Assembly: GCF_036881715.1 (NCBI RefSeq)
Contig: NZ_JBAKBF010000002.1
Location: forward strand, 186,001-250,000
Source of the DNA: Pannonibacter anstelovis
GTDB taxonomy: Bacteria > Pseudomonadota > Alphaproteobacteria > Rhizobiales > Stappiaceae
Direction of reading: 5' to 3'
DNA: 64,000 bases
This document shows, in pieces, positions 42,778 through 51,399 of this stretch. Below the pieces are notes generated by a model. The model was not told the origin of the DNA. It saw only the letters and a program-made list of their open reading frames with translations, and searched no databases. How positions within the stretch are numbered: position 1 is the stretch's first letter; each line of letters begins with the position of its first letter. Both the position numbers and the translations under genes were made by a program.

Positions 42778-43104
42778 ATGAAACCTGCGAAGGACTGCGT
42801 CACCAAGGGTGATATCCGGACCGAGATCGACCGGATCGACCAGCTTCTTCTGAAGCTTTTCGCCGAGCGGCAGACCTATGTACGCCAGATGGCGCAGATC
42901 AAGCAGCATCCGGACGAAGCCTTTGATGCGGAGCGAATCGAGACCATGATCGAACGCCTGCGCGGGCGTGCTGAAGGCCTTGGGCTGGAAGCCGGTCAGG
43001 CCGAGGCTGTCTGGCGTGTGCTGATCGACTGGAATGTCGATTACGAGCGCCGCACCATTGCCGCCCGGCTGGGGCTCGCACCTCAGGGCACCGTTTTATC
43101 TTGA
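42778..43104 (+). CDS. chorismate mutase (AroQ type)
   Basis: A 108-residue monofunctional AroQ mutase, all-helical, converting chorismate to prephenate. IRTEIDRIDQLLLKLFAERQTYVRQMAQIKQ carries the expected Arg, Glu and Lys; RIETMIERLRGRAEGLGL and WRVLIDWNVDYE form the other helices. No secretion signal, so it is the cytoplasmic form. The Shine-Dalgarno is poor (AAAGGGCC ten bases upstream). It lies between maeB and the helicase without clear operon ties. Confidence 0.88.
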   Translation: MKPAKDCVTKGDIRTEIDRIDQLLLKLFAERQTYVRQMAQIKQHPDEAFDAERIETMIERLRGRAEGLGLEAGQAEAVWRVLIDWNVDYERRTIAARLGLAPQGTVLS

Positions 43105-43474
43105 CTTTCAGGCCTAAGGCGCCGATACAGGCGCCAAGATACGGTTTGGCCGCCGCGTGAGCGGCCTGCGTCCTCTCCACGCGCCTGCCCCTCACATGTT
43201 GTTGCGGGGCGCCCGCAGATCCTGCGGTCTGGCAGATCCGGCCCTTCCCAAAAGGTGATCCGCGACGGAGGCAGACAGGATGCATGAGCCGTTCCGCGTC
43301 GCGCCAGAGGCTGCGATGCCTTTTCCCAGGTTCCCATTTCACGCGGGGTTCTGACGGTCCGGATTGCCATTTGGCCCGTGCCGTAACCGCCACGAAAGGC
43401 TGGTCCATCATGGGCCGGTCCACCTTGTGCGCGTGCCCTTTGATGCGGCAGGCGCGACAGTTGAAGGTTTTCAT
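43105..43474 (+). promoter_or_regulatory. long leader region of the DEAD-box helicase gene
   Basis: About 370 bases without a supportable gene. It contains two G/C hairpins, GGCGCC-GATACA-GGCGCC (about 43118-43135) and GGCCGC-CGCGTGA-GCGGCC (43148-43166), possible terminators of the chorismate mutase transcript. Cold-shock helicase genes often have long structured leaders, but no known RNA family is recognised. Confidence 0.35.
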
Positions 43475-44905
43475 TTGACTCAGTTTGAAGCTCTCGGGCT
43501 TTCCCAGTCGATCCTCAAGGCCATCGCCGCTATCGGCTACGACCAGCCGACCCCGATCCAGCGCGAAGCCATCCCTCTCATTCTCGCCGGCAATGACCTG
43601 ATGGGCCTTGCCCAGACCGGCACCGGCAAGACCGCCGCTTTCGGCCTGCCGCTGGTCGAGCGCATGCTCGCCAATCCCAAGCCGGCTCCGGCCCGCGCCA
43701 CCCGCGCCCTGATCCTGGCGCCGACCCGTGAACTGGTGAACCAGATCGCGCAGAACCTCATCGGTTTCATCAAGTCGACGCCGCTGCAGGTTGCCACCAT
43801 CATGGGCGGTGTTTCCATCGGCCCGCAGATCAAGCGCATGTCCCGTGGCTGCGACATTCTGGTTGCCACGCCAGGCCGTCTGCTCGATCTGATCGACCGC
43901 AACGCCCTGCGTCTTGACCAGGTGGAATATCTGGTGCTGGACGAAGCCGACCAGATGCTGGACCTCGGCTTCATCCACGCCCTGCGCAAGATTGCCAATC
44001 TGGTACCGAAGAAGCGCCAGACCCTGCTGTTCTCGGCCACCATGCCGAAGCAGATCGAGGAACTGTCCCGCTCCTACCTGACCGATCCGGTCCGCGTGGA
44101 AGTGGCTCCGGCTGGCCGCACGGCAGACAAGGTGACCCAGTGCGTTCACTTCGTCTCCAACGGCGACAAGATCAGCCTGCTGATCAACTGCCTCTCCGAA
44201 CGCCCCGACGATCTGTCTCTGGTCTTCGCCCGCACCAAGCATGGCGCGGACAAGGTGGTGCGCCGTCTGGAAGCTGCCGGGTTCAAGGCCAATGCAATCC
44301 ATGGCAACAAGAGCCAGAACCAGCGTGACCGCGCCATCAAGGAACTGAAGTCCGGCGAGACCCGCATCCTGGTGGCCACCGATGTGGCCGCACGCGGCAT
44401 CGACATTCCGGGCGTCAGCCACGTCTACAACCTCGACCTGCCGGATGTGCCGGAGAGCTACGTTCACCGCATCGGCCGCACCGCCCGTGCAGGCGCCGAT
44501 GGCGATGCCATCGCTTTCTGCGCACCGGACGAAATCGGCCTGCTGCGTGACATCGAGCGTCTGACCGGCATCCGCATTCCCGTCGCCAGCGGTGAGGCAC
44601 CGGCCGAGGGCCGCGGTGCCGCCAAGCGCCCGGCACGTGGAGGCGGCCAGCAGGGCCGTGGCCAGGGCCAGGGACGTGAACAGGGCCGCGGTGAACAGGG
44701 CCGTGGCTACGGTGCCCGTTCCGAAGGCGGCCGTGGCCGTGGTGAAGGCGGCAAGGGCGGCTTCGGCAATGGTCATGGCAACAAGCCACATGGCGGCCAG
44801 GCACGCAAGCCCGGTGGCGGCCAGCGCCGCCCGCAGAATGGTGGCCCGGCCCAGATTGCTGCACAGGTCCAGTCCCGCGGTGACCGCCGCGACGCGCGCC
44901 CTTAA
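43475..44905 (+). CDS. DEAD-box ATP-dependent RNA helicase (RhlE-like)
   Basis: A 476-residue helicase. The Q motif is GYDQPTPIQREAIP, motif I AQTGTGKT, motif II VLDEADQML, motif III SAT, and motif VI HRIGRTARAG; all are intact. Residues ~385-476 form a low-complexity Gly/Arg/Gln tail (repeats such as GRGQGQGREQGRGEQGRGYG) that binds RNA in related proteins and degradosomes. The TTG at 43475 is taken as start: GAAGG precedes it and the conserved sequence begins there (MTQFEALGLS). An upstream frame extension is unconserved. Confidence 0.93.
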   Translation: MTQFEALGLSQSILKAIAAIGYDQPTPIQREAIPLILAGNDLMGLAQTGTGKTAAFGLPLVERMLANPKPAPARATRALILAPTRELVNQIAQNLIGFIKSTPLQVATIMGGVSIGPQIKRMSRGCDILVATPGRLLDLIDRNALRLDQVEYLVLDEADQMLDLGFIHALRKIANLVPKKRQTLLFSATMPKQIEELSRSYLTDPVRVEVAPAGRTADKVTQCVHFVSNGDKISLLINCLSERPDDLSLVFARTKHGADKVVRRLEAAGFKANAIHGNKSQNQRDRAIKELKSGETRILVATDVAARGIDIPGVSHVYNLDLPDVPESYVHRIGRTARAGADGDAIAFCAPDEIGLLRDIERLTGIRIPVASGEAPAEGRGAAKRPARGGGQQGRGQGQGREQGRGEQGRGYGARSEGGRGRGEGGKGGFGNGHGNKPHGGQARKPGGGQRRPQNGGPAQIAAQVQSRGDRRDARP

Positions 44906-44934
44906 GGGTGAGGCTGCTTTCGGTGTGAAAGTTT

Positions 44935-44964
44935 CAGGGCCCGGCGGGAAACTGCCGGGCCCTG
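44935..44964 (+). terminator. helicase gene terminator
   Basis: Perfect 11-bp stem CAGGGCCCGGC / GCCGGGCCCTG with an 8-base loop, 29 bases after the helicase stop, followed by TTGATT. Confidence 0.8.
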
Positions 44965-44982
44965 TTGATTGAAAGCCTTCTC

Positions 44983-45029
44983 CAAACAAAAGAAAGCCCG
45001 CAGCGGTGGTGTTCCGATGCGGGCTTTCT
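44983..45029 (-). terminator. glyS terminator
   Basis: A 12-bp stem AGAAAGCCCGCA / TGCGGGCTTTCT; on the leftward strand it runs into TTTTGTTTGG, 17 bases after the glyS stop. The hairpins here and at 44935 insulate two convergent genes. Confidence 0.88.
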
Positions 45030-45046
45030 GTTTCAGGTGGCTGAAC

Positions 45047-47125
45047 TCAGCCGGCGACCTTGGAGAAGTCGGCGACGAGGCCGGCAATGTCGCGGATTTC
45101 GGCGAGGAGCTTCAGGCGGTTGGCGCGCAGCTCCGCTTCATCGGCGTTGACGAGGATATCGGCAAAGAACCGGTCGACTGGGGCGCGCAGGGCGGCAAGG
45201 GCCTCCATCGCGGCGGCGAAGTCTTCGCCCGAAAGCGCCTCGCTGACCGCAGCGCGGGCCGTATCGATGGCGCTGGCCAGCGCAATCTCGGCGTCATCAC
45301 GGAAGTGGCTGGCGACCGGGCGGCCCGAGACGGCAGCGCCGTCCTTCTTCTCCTCGGCCTTGAGGATGTTGATCGCACGCTTGTAGCCTGCCAGCAGGTT
45401 GGCGCCGTCCTCGGTGGCAAGGAACGCCCCCAGAGCCTCGACGCGGCGCACAACCATCAGCAGGTCATCCTGCCCGCCAAGGGCAAAGACGGCATCGATC
45501 AGATCATGCCGCGCGCCTTCTTCCTTCAGATGGACCTTGAGACGGTCGGCGAAGAAGGAGAGGAGGTCTGCCGTGGTGGCGGAGGCATCAGCACCGCGTG
45601 CACCGATCTGCGGCGCAGCAATGCCGCCAAGCCGCAGACGCAGCTTGTTTTCCAGAATGATGCGGATCACGCCAAGCGCGGCACGGCGCAGGGCGAAGGG
45701 GTCCTTGGAGCCGGTCGGCTTTTCGTCAATGGCCCAGAAACCGGTGAGAAGATCCAGCTTGTCGGCGAGCGCAACGGCGATGGCCACCGCATCGGCTGGC
45801 ACGCGGTCGGACGGGCCTTGCGGGCGGTAATGGTCCTCGATGGCCGTGGCAACGGAGGCACTTTCGCCCTGGTGGGTGGCGTAGTAGCGGCCCATCAGGC
45901 CCTGCAGCTCAGGGAACTCGCCAACCATTCCGGAGACGAGATCGGCCTTGGCCAGACGCGCAGCGCGGCGGGCCTCGTCAGCGTCAGCACCGCATGAGGG
46001 GGCCAGTTCTGCGGCCAGCGTCTCAAGGCGCTTCACGCGCTCGCCCTGCGAGCCCAGCTTCTCGTGGAAGACGATGCTGTCCAGCTTCGGCAGGTTGTCT
46101 TCCAGCCGGGTCTTGAGGTCCGTTTCCCAGAAGAAGCGGGCATCGGACAGGCGGGCGCGGATCACCTTCTCGTTGCCTGCGATGATCGTCTTGCCGCCAT
46201 CGGCCGCAATCAGGTTCGATGTCAGCACGAAGCGGTTGGCAAGGCGCCCCGTTGCCGGGTTGCGCAGCACGAAGCACTTCTGGTTGGCGCGGATGGTCAG
46301 GCGGATGCACTCGTCCGGGATCGACAGGAACGCCTCGTCGAAGGAGCCTGTGAGCACCACCGGCCATTCCACCAGTCCGGCAACTTCCTCCAGCAGGCCT
46401 TCGTCTTCCACCAGCTCCAGCCCCAGCGCCATGGCCTGATCGCGCGCATCATGCACGATCACGTCCTTGCGCCGGTCGGCATCGAGGATGACCTTCTGTT
46501 TTTCCAGCTTGGTCATGTAGTCGTCGAAGCGGCGGACGGTGAAGGTCTCGTTGCCGTGGAAGCGGTGGCCGCGAGTGGTGTTGCCAGCGGTGAGCCCGTC
46601 GATTTCGAAGGCGATCACTTCCGGCTCTTCCGTTTCCGGGCCGAAGGTGGCGACGATGGACTTCAGCGGGCGCACCCAGCGCAGCGTGCCGGAACCCCAG
46701 CGCATCGACTTGGGCCAGGGGAAATTGCGGATGATGCCGGGCATCACGTCCGCAATGATTTCTTCTGCCGGGCGGCCCGGCTTCTCGATGATGGCGATGT
46801 AGAACTCGCCCTTCTTCGGATCGCTCTGGATCGTGGCTTCCTCGATGGAGGAAAGGCCTGCACCGCGCAGGAAGCCTTCCAGCGCCTGGGCCGGGGAGCC
46901 GACGCGCGGGCCCTTGCGCTCTTCGCGGGTGGCCTGCGAGGCAACGGGCAGACCGGCAATGTGCAGGGCAATGCGGCGGGGGGTGGCAAAGGCCTTTGCG
47001 CCTTCATAGGTCAGACCGGCTTCCACCAGCGCATTGGTGACCAGCGACTTCAGGTCATCCGCAGCGCGGCGCTGCATGCGGGCAGGGATTTCCTCGCTGA
47101 ACAGTTCAAGCAGGAGATCGGGCAT
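45047..47125 (-). CDS. glyS: glycyl-tRNA synthetase beta subunit
   Basis: A 692-residue subunit of the alpha2-beta2 GlyRS. MPDLLLELFSEEIPARMQRRAADDLKSLV, LRWVRPLKSIVATF, and VEWPVVLTGSFDEAFLSIP are standard; the C-terminal HD-like and anticodon-binding parts are complete. The beta subunit binds tRNA-Gly and is needed with glyQ for activity. Unusually, it is not adjacent to glyQ: a GGDEF-EAL gene on the other strand lies between them, 236 bases upstream of this start. Confidence 0.96.
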   Translation of the reverse strand: MPDLLLELFSEEIPARMQRRAADDLKSLVTNALVEAGLTYEGAKAFATPRRIALHIAGLPVASQATREERKGPRVGSPAQALEGFLRGAGLSSIEEATIQSDPKKGEFYIAIIEKPGRPAEEIIADVMPGIIRNFPWPKSMRWGSGTLRWVRPLKSIVATFGPETEEPEVIAFEIDGLTAGNTTRGHRFHGNETFTVRRFDDYMTKLEKQKVILDADRRKDVIVHDARDQAMALGLELVEDEGLLEEVAGLVEWPVVLTGSFDEAFLSIPDECIRLTIRANQKCFVLRNPATGRLANRFVLTSNLIAADGGKTIIAGNEKVIRARLSDARFFWETDLKTRLEDNLPKLDSIVFHEKLGSQGERVKRLETLAAELAPSCGADADEARRAARLAKADLVSGMVGEFPELQGLMGRYYATHQGESASVATAIEDHYRPQGPSDRVPADAVAIAVALADKLDLLTGFWAIDEKPTGSKDPFALRRAALGVIRIILENKLRLRLGGIAAPQIGARGADASATTADLLSFFADRLKVHLKEEGARHDLIDAVFALGGQDDLLMVVRRVEALGAFLATEDGANLLAGYKRAINILKAEEKKDGAAVSGRPVASHFRDDAEIALASAIDTARAAVSEALSGEDFAAAMEALAALRAPVDRFFADILVNADEAELRANRLKLLAEIRDIAGLVADFSKVAG

Positions 47126-47361
47126 GGGTCTGAACCTTCGATAGAAAACATCAGGGCAGGGCGGGCAAGCAATCGCACACTGCAGCGCGTGTGCCTACCA
47201 AGCCCGGAAAAAAATGTCACCCCCAACCTTGCAGGATTGGCCGGGAAATGGCGCTTTACGGCTGGTGATGAATGGCCCGCATGTCTTGCTGCCGAAGCCG
47301 CGGCATGTTTGAGCGATCTGTTTCATGGTTTCTCAAGAGGATTCAAGAGATAATTCATTAA

Positions 47362-48978
47362 ATGCGGATTGGAGCCCGATCTGATTTGGAAAAAGTATCA
47401 GTAAGGAAGCGTCTGTCAGATTTTTTGCTTTTGCTTGCCGGAAGCAAATATGGCTTACCTGTGATTGTATTTGCTGTTCTGCTTGTAGCGTGTCTGTGGT
47501 TTTCTGCAACATTTGCTCCTGCCGTCGAGGGTTGGCCCGATGGTTCATTCATTGTGCTGTCCATGTTGTTCAGTGCGGCGGCTGCGGCCTGGTTCGGGTC
47601 TGCACGCCAGCGCAAGCTGCTTTCCAGTCAGCTGGAGGAAGCGGAAGCCGCTCTGACGGAGGCTCAGGCTCAGGCCCAGCACGATCCTTTGACCGGCCTG
47701 CCGAACCGGCGCCATATCGAAATGGTCTTTCCCTCGATGGTGCACATGATGGAACCGGACCAGTTCCGCGCCGTCATCATGATGGATATCGACGGCTTCA
47801 AGCCGGTGAACGACGTCTATGGCCACAGCTTCGGCGACCTGCTGCTCAAGGAGTTCGCCGGACGCCTCAACGAGGTGGTTGGAGAAGAGGGCCTTGTTGC
47901 CCGGCTGGGCGGCGATGAGTTTGCCATCGTCACAAGTATTCTGGCGCACAAGGATGCGGCTGCCGGTATTGCCCGGCGTGTGCTGAACCGGGTGCAGGAG
48001 CCATTTCTGATCGGCGCCCGGCAGGTCACGGTTGGCTCGGGCGTTGGCATTGCCGTTTTCCCGGACAATGGCTATTCGATTGTCGAGCTGTTGCGCCGGG
48101 CCGATGTGGCGCTCTACCGCGCCAAGACATCCGGCCGCTCCACGTTCCGCTTTTTCGAGACCGAGATGGACGCGGCGATCCTGCATCGCACGCTGCTGGA
48201 ACAGCGCTTGCGCGGGGCCATTGCCAGCAATCAGATCAGCCCCCATTTTCAGCCGATCTGGGACCTGCGCAGCGAGAGGATTGCAGGCTTCGAGGCGCTG
48301 GCCCGCTGGACGGACCGTGACTTCGGCAAGGTGCCGCCGTCGCATTTCATTCCCATTGCGGAAGATTGCGGGCTGATGCCGGAGCTGACCGACCATCTTC
48401 TGACCAAGTCCTGCGAGGCGGCGCTGCAGTGGCCACAGGATGTTTATCTCTCCTTCAATCTATCCCCGGTGCAACTGCACGACCGGATGCTGCCCCTGCG
48501 GCTTCTGACCATTCTGGGCAACACCGGTTTTCCACCAGAGCGGCTGGAGATCGAGATCACGGAAAATGCCCTTATCAAGGACCCCAAGACGGCGCGGGAG
48601 ATCCTTGGCCAGCTTTCGGATTCCGGCATCCGCATCGCGCTGGATGATTTCGGCACGGGGCATTCCAGTCTGCGCTATCTCAGGGATTTCCGTGTCGACC
48701 GTATCAAGATCGACCGGTCCTTTATCGCAGGAATGGGAGAAGGAGGCGAGAACGCCGCTATTGTCCGCGCCATCCTGGGGCTTGCGGCAGGCCTTGGCAT
48801 AGAGGCCATTGCGGAAGGGATCGAGCTGCAGGAGCAGCGTGCGCAACTTCATTATGAAGGCTGCAACTACGGGCAAGGCTTCCTGTTCTCGCAGGCTGTC
48901 AGTGCGGATGATGCTCACGCTCTGATTTGCGCCAACATCGCCCGTCAGCAGAGCCTGGACGCGCCGCTGCCCGCGTAA
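47362..48978 (+). CDS. membrane GGDEF-EAL protein (c-di-GMP turnover)
   Basis: A 538-residue protein with two transmembrane helices (~34-52 and ~62-80), a short coiled coil, a GGDEF domain (~107-265; DPLTGLPNRR, RLGGDEFAIV intact) and an EAL domain (~280-525; FQPIWDLRSERIAGFEALARW, LEIEITENALI, DDFGTGHSSLRYL, KIDRSFIAG intact). Both catalytic motifs are kept, so it could make, degrade or do both to c-di-GMP. No sensor domain exists beyond the short membrane hairpin. It is transcribed against glyS and glyQ and separates them. The first ~25 residues are basic. The ribosome-binding site is weak (AAGAGA). Confidence 0.92.
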   Translation: MRIGARSDLEKVSVRKRLSDFLLLLAGSKYGLPVIVFAVLLVACLWFSATFAPAVEGWPDGSFIVLSMLFSAAAAAWFGSARQRKLLSSQLEEAEAALTEAQAQAQHDPLTGLPNRRHIEMVFPSMVHMMEPDQFRAVIMMDIDGFKPVNDVYGHSFGDLLLKEFAGRLNEVVGEEGLVARLGGDEFAIVTSILAHKDAAAGIARRVLNRVQEPFLIGARQVTVGSGVGIAVFPDNGYSIVELLRRADVALYRAKTSGRSTFRFFETEMDAAILHRTLLEQRLRGAIASNQISPHFQPIWDLRSERIAGFEALARWTDRDFGKVPPSHFIPIAEDCGLMPELTDHLLTKSCEAALQWPQDVYLSFNLSPVQLHDRMLPLRLLTILGNTGFPPERLEIEITENALIKDPKTAREILGQLSDSGIRIALDDFGTGHSSLRYLRDFRVDRIKIDRSFIAGMGEGGENAAIVRAILGLAAGLGIEAIAEGIELQEQRAQLHYEGCNYGQGFLFSQAVSADDAHALICANIARQQSLDAPLPA

Positions 48979-48984
48979 TGCGCG

Positions 48985-49011
48985 AAAAGGGCACCCGCAC
49001 TGCGGATGCCC
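48985..49011 (-). terminator. glyQ terminator
   Basis: On the leftward strand stem GGGCATCCGC / GCGGGTGCCC (one T-G pair) is followed by TTTT. It lies between the convergent GGDEF-EAL gene and glyQ. Confidence 0.75.
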
Positions 49012-49043
49012 ATGACCCCGTAAGCTCGCAGTGAGATGCAGCC

Positions 49044-50000
49044 TCAGCCGGTGTAGCCAACGCCGCCGGCTGCCGTCTGCAGGAAGGCGCCGCCACAGGC
49101 CTTGGCCAGCTCGCGCACGCGCAGGATATAGCTCTGGCGTTCGGTTACCGAGATCACGCCACGCGCATCCAGCAGGTTGAAGGCATGGCTGGCCTTGATG
49201 CACTGATCATAGGCCGGCAGCACCATCTGGTGCACGTCGGCGCCGGCCGCTTCCTTTGCTGCTTCGCCAGCGGCGAGCAGTCGGCGGCATTCCTCTTCAG
49301 CATCACGGAAGTGGCGGAACAGCATTTCCGTATCGGCATGCTCGAAATTGTGCCGGGAATATTCCTGCTCGGCCTGAAGGAACACATCGCCATAGGTGAT
49401 CTTGTCCGCGCCTGTACGGCCGTTGTAGTTCAGGTCATAGACGTTATCGACGCCCTGAATATACATGGCCAGGCGCTCCAGCCCGTAGGTCAGCTCACCG
49501 GAAACGGGTGAGCACTCGAAACCGGCCACCTGCTGGAAATAAGTGAACTGCGACACTTCCATGCCGTCGCACCAGCACTCCCAGCCAAGGCCCCAGGCGC
49601 CAAGGGTGGGGCTTTCCCAGTCGTCTTCGACGAAGCGCACGTCATGCACGGAAGGATCGAGCCCGATGGCATAGAGACTGTTGAGATACAGCTCCTGCAG
49701 GTTCTCAGGCGACGGCTTCAGGATCACCTGGAACTGGTAATAGTGCTGCAGGCGGTTGGGGTTCTCGCCATAACGGCCGTCAGAGGGGCGGCGGGAAGGC
49801 TGCACATAGGCGGCCTTCCAGGGGCGCGGCCCAAGCGAACGCAGAGTCGTGGCCGGGTGGAACGTGCCAGCACCCACTTCCATGTCATAGGGCTGCAGCA
49901 CGACGCAGCCCTGATCCGCCCAGTAGCGCTGCAGGGTCAGGATCAGCGCCTGAAAGGAGTTTTCAGGGCGCATGTGGTCCGGAAGGGTTTCATTCGGCAT
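49044..50000 (-). CDS. glyQ: glycyl-tRNA synthetase alpha subunit
   Basis: A 318-residue class II synthetase subunit that activates glycine. SFQALILTLQRYWADQGCVVLQPYDMEVGAGTFHPATTLRSLGP is the standard start, with motif 2 RPSDGRYGENPNRLQHYYQFQVI and motif 3 ELTYGLERLAMYIQ. ATG 50000 is used; ATG 49973 (MRPENSF) is also possible and both lack a strong Shine-Dalgarno. Its partner glyS is 1.9 kb downstream, across an opposite-strand gene. Confidence 0.96.
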   Translation of the reverse strand: MPNETLPDHMRPENSFQALILTLQRYWADQGCVVLQPYDMEVGAGTFHPATTLRSLGPRPWKAAYVQPSRRPSDGRYGENPNRLQHYYQFQVILKPSPENLQELYLNSLYAIGLDPSVHDVRFVEDDWESPTLGAWGLGWECWCDGMEVSQFTYFQQVAGFECSPVSGELTYGLERLAMYIQGVDNVYDLNYNGRTGADKITYGDVFLQAEQEYSRHNFEHADTEMLFRHFRDAEEECRRLLAAGEAAKEAAGADVHQMVLPAYDQCIKASHAFNLLDARGVISVTERQSYILRVRELAKACGGAFLQTAAGGVGYTG

Positions 50001-50153
50001 CTGGCATTTCCCGGTCGTTCGAGACGGAGAGGGCACGGCGAAGCTGGCCGCCGCCCTGATTGGCCGGAGAGGTGCCACGGAGGCGGGGCGAGGTCAAGCC
50101 GCACCCGCAGGCAGGGGCGCGAAATGCCCTCCGGGAGGGGGATGAAGCCGGTT

Positions 50154-50230
50154 CAGTCCTGCGGCCGGTAACAGCCCAATCAGTCCTGCGGCCGGTAACG
50201 GCCCAATCAGTCTTGCGGCCGGTAACGGCC
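50154..50230 (-). repeat. 27-bp direct repeat, three copies, at the end of a small gene
   Basis: The unit CAGTCCTGCGGCCGGTAACG plus CCCAAT occurs at 50154, 50181 and 50208 with exact 27-base spacing and one or two base differences; the third copy is partial. The third contains the stop codon of the small gene to its right; the other two repeat its last codons and stop in the same frame downstream. Confidence 0.85.
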
Positions 50231-50389
50231 GGTGCTGGGGTCGAGCTTCAGTGTCACCGGAATGGGCGTGCCCGGAGCGGGACGAACCTTCGAAAGGCGC
50301 TGGTCCACGCGGGCCATTTCACGGCGCATGGCGCGAGCAAGAAGGAGACCGGCAGTTCCGGCAAGGGCGATGATGGCGAGAGGATGCAT
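50207..50389 (-). CDS. small membrane protein, hypothetical
   Basis: A 60-residue protein: an N-terminal transmembrane helix (~3-18, LAIIALAGTAGLLLA), a short basic amphipathic stretch (RAMRREMARVDQRLSKV) and a tail with PVTLKLDPSTGRYRPQD. TGGAG nine bases before ATG 50389 and a high G/C third position support it as real. Function unknown; similar single-helix proteins are often found between glyQ and a SppA-like gene in relatives. It is probably in one transcript with the upstream peptidase gene. Confidence 0.6.
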   Translation of the reverse strand: MHPLAIIALAGTAGLLLARAMRREMARVDQRLSKVRPAPGTPIPVTLKLDPSTGRYRPQD

Positions 50390-50485
50390 GCGGACTATCT
50401 CCAGATGATGTGCAATCCTCCCGTTCGATCGTGGCGGAGACAAGGCACAATGTGCATCAAGTTGCCGTGTTCCGGTCAAAAAATG

Positions 50486-51349
50486 TCACAGACCGTAACG
50501 TGCCCAAAGGCTGCGGTCTTCAAGGGCTCCCAGCACGTCCTCCGTCAGGGCTCCTGCGCTCAGAGAGGCCCGGAGGCCGCCGCCAACGCCGCCTGAGGGC
50601 CTGCGGCCGAACAGCCCGCGCGGCTGGCCGATGAGCACGGGCTCTGCCTTTTCGCCGAAGCGCTGCTTCAGCACGGACAGGAGATCCCCTTCACGGTCGG
50701 CAAGTCCAAGGCTGCAGGCGATGCGCCCGGTCCAAAACAGGCCGCTGAACAGATCCGGATCCTGAGAGAGCAGTTCTCCGCGCCGCGCTTTGACCATGGT
50801 GATGAACAGATCATGGATTTCGGCCTGCAATGACTTCAGATGCGCCACGTCTTCCGGGTTTTCCGGGCTGAAGGCATCGAGCGACACCTTGCGCGTGCCT
50901 GCCGTATAGACGCGCCGCTCCACGCCGATCTTCTGGATGAGTTCGGTAAAGCCGAAACCTGCGGAAACGACACCAATGGAGCCAACCACGGATGATGGAT
51001 CGACGATGATTTCATCGCCCGCAACGGCGATCATGTAGCCGCCGGATGCCGCCACATCCTCCACGAAAACCAGAACCTGCTTGCCGTGCTCTTCGGCAAG
51101 CGCACGGATCCGGGTGTAGATAAGGCGCGACTGCACGGGGGAGCCGCCGGGCGAGTTGATGATCAGTGCAACGGCCGGAGCCTTCTTCATGGAGAAAGCC
51201 CGTTCCAGCGGTTTGGCTACCGACGCCAGGGAGAGACCGCTTCGCAAGGGGCCGCCACCACCAATCACGCCCTGCAGGCGGACGACGGGAATGGGCGTGC
51301 CGCCGCGCCCGAGGAGCTTCTTCAGTCTGGTCTTGAGTGTTGTCAGCAT
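50486..51349 (-). CDS. S49 family signal-peptide-peptidase-like protease (SppA-like)
   Basis: A 287-residue ClpP-fold serine protease. VALIINSPGGSPVQS is the oxyanion-hole segment and the nucleophile is Ser102 in DVAASGGYMIAVAGDEI; the general-base Lys is expected in the following VSAGFGF.. KIGVERRVYTAG.. K region (AGTRKVSLDAF). It has no clear signal peptide or transmembrane anchor, unlike E. coli SppA, so it is the short SohB/SppA type. ATG 51349 is used. It sits just downstream of the PilZ-like gene. Confidence 0.9.
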   Translation of the reverse strand: MLTTLKTRLKKLLGRGGTPIPVVRLQGVIGGGGPLRSGLSLASVAKPLERAFSMKKAPAVALIINSPGGSPVQSRLIYTRIRALAEEHGKQVLVFVEDVAASGGYMIAVAGDEIIVDPSSVVGSIGVVSAGFGFTELIQKIGVERRVYTAGTRKVSLDAFSPENPEDVAHLKSLQAEIHDLFITMVKARRGELLSQDPDLFSGLFWTGRIACSLGLADREGDLLSVLKQRFGEKAEPVLIGQPRGLFGRRPSGGVGGGLRASLSAGALTEDVLGALEDRSLWARYGL

Positions 51350-51399
51350 GAAATCCCGTTCCGGCTTGCCCGGCAGGCGGTGATGCCTGCCAGTGAGCA

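Noticed and set aside
40254..42806. An open frame of about 850 codons on the strand opposite maeB
   Set aside because: It lies wholly over a clearly conserved malic enzyme gene, its product is rich in His, Arg and Gln without any domain, and high-GC genes commonly keep the opposite strand open.
50154..50230. Possible CRISPR-like repeats
   Set aside because: The three 27-base units are directly adjacent with no spacers, and there are no cas genes.
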